Positions 62,656-64,000 of a DNA stretch of 64,000 bases are shown here, in pieces. The DNA lies in contig NZ_CP007509.1 in assembly GCF_000661915.1 (NCBI RefSeq), positions 1 to 64,000 on the forward strand, written 5' to 3'. The position numbers were made by a program, and so were the translations under genes. Under the pieces are notes generated by a model. It was not told the origin of the DNA. It saw only the letters and a program-made list of their open reading frames with translations, and ran no database searches. Each line of letters starts with the position of its first letter. Position 1 is the stretch's first letter. The stretch is from Stutzerimonas decontaminans. GTDB lineage: Bacteria; Pseudomonadota; Gammaproteobacteria; Pseudomonadales; Pseudomonadaceae.

Positions 62656-62858
62656 CGGCCAGGGTCCTCCTTCGTGAATGCCTACAGCGCACGCGAGGGC
62701 CTCGCTGGGTGAGATTGCCGCGAGCGTGGCAACCATAGTCAGTAATCGATCAGTGGTACTGACAACAAGCGGTGCTGACGGTCCGGCATGCAGGGGGCGC
62801 GTTAGACTCCTGCTTACTGTCCCTTCGACTCGGGGCCAAACCGTAACAGGACGGCACG

Positions 62859-63230
62859 ATGCTTCTCAGCAAACGCGATCAGACCCGTATGGAACGGCAA
62901 CTCTCCAGCTGCCTGAGCCAGGCCTGCGAAGCGGGCAAGGCGGAGATCGTCGGATTCAGCTGGCTCACCCATGAGGTGGATTACGCGCGCTTTCCCGAGA
63001 GTCTGCAGGTCACCTGGGTATTCGTCACGGAGGCGCAGAGGGCGCTGGCGATTGGCCAAGGGCAGGGCGCCCGCATGCAGGCGCTCACCCAAGCGGCGCT
63101 GGCTGAGGCGGGTATCGACATGAGTGCTCTTATCGCCCCGGTGCGCTCTGACAGCGAGGAAGCCTGCAAGCGCAACGATGGCGGTGACTGGCAACGTCGC
63201 CTGGCCCGCAACGCCACGACACGGCACTGA
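62859..63230 (+). CDS. Conserved-looking protein of unknown function
   Basis: The 123-residue soluble protein begins MLLSKRDQTRMERQLSSCLSQACEAGKAEIVGFSWLTHEVDY and has a mixed alpha/beta pattern (SLQVTWVFVTEAQRAL). I do not recognise a family. It lies 2 bp before the DUF1289 gene and is probably cotranscribed with it. The 203-bp gap after hipA shows nothing further. Confidence 0.65.
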   Translation: MLLSKRDQTRMERQLSSCLSQACEAGKAEIVGFSWLTHEVDYARFPESLQVTWVFVTEAQRALAIGQGQGARMQALTQAALAEAGIDMSALIAPVRSDSEEACKRNDGGDWQRRLARNATTRH

Positions 63231-63232
63231 CA

Positions 63233-63418
63233 GTGGGCAAGGACGTCGAGAATCCGTGCATTTCCGTCTGCAAGCTCAGTGACGAGCTGTGTACCAGCTG
63301 CGGCCGTACCAAGGACGAGATCCGTAAGTGGAAGCGCATGAAGCGCCTGGACAAGAAGGCCACGGTAGAGCGCGCGGCGCAGCGGTTGAAGGCACTGAAA
63401 AAGAAGAAAAAGAAGTGA
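63233..63418 (+). CDS. DUF1289 family protein
   Basis: The 61-residue protein has the DUF1289 cysteine motif: NPCISVCKLSDELCTSCGRT, with four cysteines arranged like a small zinc or iron-sulfur knot, followed by EIRKWKRM. It ends in a lysine-rich tail. The start is GTG at 63233. The function is unknown; similar proteins are common in gammaproteobacteria. Confidence 0.88.
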   Translation: MGKDVENPCISVCKLSDELCTSCGRTKDEIRKWKRMKRLDKKATVERAAQRLKALKKKKKK

Positions 63419-63535
63419 TGGCCGGGCGATGGGGCGCCTTCGCTGCCGATGACGGTGTGGTCACCAGCCGCGTACTGCCTCGCAGGCGCTGATTTAGTGC
63501 GTTGCGCCTCAGGTTGCAGCGGCTGCCGATTGCAA

Positions 63536-63865
63536 TCAATCCACCACGAACAGCTTCGCCCCCACTTCGGTGGATGAACGATGCGGCTCGGCGCCGTCGG
63601 CGACCTGGTAGCTCATGCCCGGCGTGAGGACGAAGTGGCGACCATCAGGGAGTTCGGTGTGCAGCTCGCCTTCCAGGCACAGCAGGATATGGCCCTTGCT
63701 GCACCAATGGTCCGCCAGATAACCCGGGGTGTACTCCACCATGCGCACGCGGATGGGGCCGAACTGGCGAGTGCGCCAGTAAGCGCTGCCGGTTTCGCCT
63801 GGATGCAGGGTGGGTTCTATGGTCGCCCAGTCGGTGGTGCCGAAGGGAAGGTCGTTGATGTCCAT
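63536..63865 (-). CDS. DHWC-motif small cupin
   Basis: The 109-residue cupin protein has the motif DHWC (52-55) in LADHWCSKGHILLCLEGELHTEL and a second cupin box near LTPGMSYQVADGAEPHRSSTE. These proteins are likely metal-binding with small-molecule substrates. The ATG at 63865 gives MDINDLPFGT. It is convergent with the DUF1289 gene. To the right, 63866-64000 holds only its promoter region and no gene I can support. Confidence 0.85.
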   Translation of the reverse strand: MDINDLPFGTTDWATIEPTLHPGETGSAYWRTRQFGPIRVRMVEYTPGYLADHWCSKGHILLCLEGELHTELPDGRHFVLTPGMSYQVADGAEPHRSSTEVGAKLFVVD

Positions 63866-64000
63866 GTCTGACGCCTCTTGGTGGTCTTGCAGAAAGCAGT
63901 GGTGATTGCTGCGGTCCAGTGGCGGACTGAATCCCACCGGAGTCGCCATGTTCCGACGCAAATCGGGACGCCTGGTACATAAACGAAAAAGCCGCTGACC

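Overview
The window is a contiguous, gene-dense, high-GC stretch of a gammaproteobacterial chromosome that begins at dnaA. It is very probably a Pseudomonas stutzeri-group (Stutzerimonas) genome. The evidence is the gene order dnaA-dnaN-recF-gyrB, then lptA-gmhB-glyS-glyQ-tag-htrB-PilZ, then trkA-rsmB-fmt-def-LysM-dprA-tsaC-qor-hemF-aroE, which from memory is the P. aeruginosa PA0001-PA0025 backbone, plus a 689-residue trehalose synthase that closely resembles what I remember of the P. stutzeri enzyme. No species call was tested by search.

Layout. 1-6.3 kb: replication and topology genes (dnaA, dnaN, recF, gyrB) closed by a terminator. 6.4-9.5 kb: lineage-specific insertions in the backbone, an ahpF without ahpC and a globin-coupled diguanylate cyclase. 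9.5-16.1 kb: lipid and LPS genes (lptA, gmhB, htrB-like), glycyl-tRNA synthetase, 3-methyladenine glycosylase, PilZ and TPR proteins. 16.2-19.4 kb: a four-gene polar amino acid-type ABC importer resembling the ectoine/hydroxyectoine transporter EhuBCDA. 19.7-30.2 kb: trkA to aroE backbone. 30.2-45.3 kb: envelope and metabolism genes, with PBP7 (pbpG), a DUF2946/TonB-receptor/PepSY metal-uptake cluster, a membrane hydrolase, trehalose synthase and phosphoglucomutase. 45.6-49.3 kb: signalling genes (hybrid kinase, LysR, DUF421).

49.5-52.4 kb is the one clearly foreign segment. A broken remnant of what looks like a NERD-domain protein is followed by two AT-rich genes: a 302-residue HEPN-like protein carrying an RX4H motif, and a 484-residue P-loop ATPase. 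Each has its own start, they share one strand, and they are 46 bp apart. I regard this pair as the best candidate for an undescribed system, most likely anti-phage or abortive-infection type.

52.4-64 kb: a patchwork of small accessory genes (ACT, DUF1993, ABC exporter, SRPBCC, GNAT, DUF4126, stress protein, YghU-type GST, HipBA toxin-antitoxin, DUF1289, cupin). It is punctuated by five copies of a palindromic intergenic repeat; three copies are REPIN-like doublets. No rRNA, tRNA, CRISPR array, IS element or prophage was seen.
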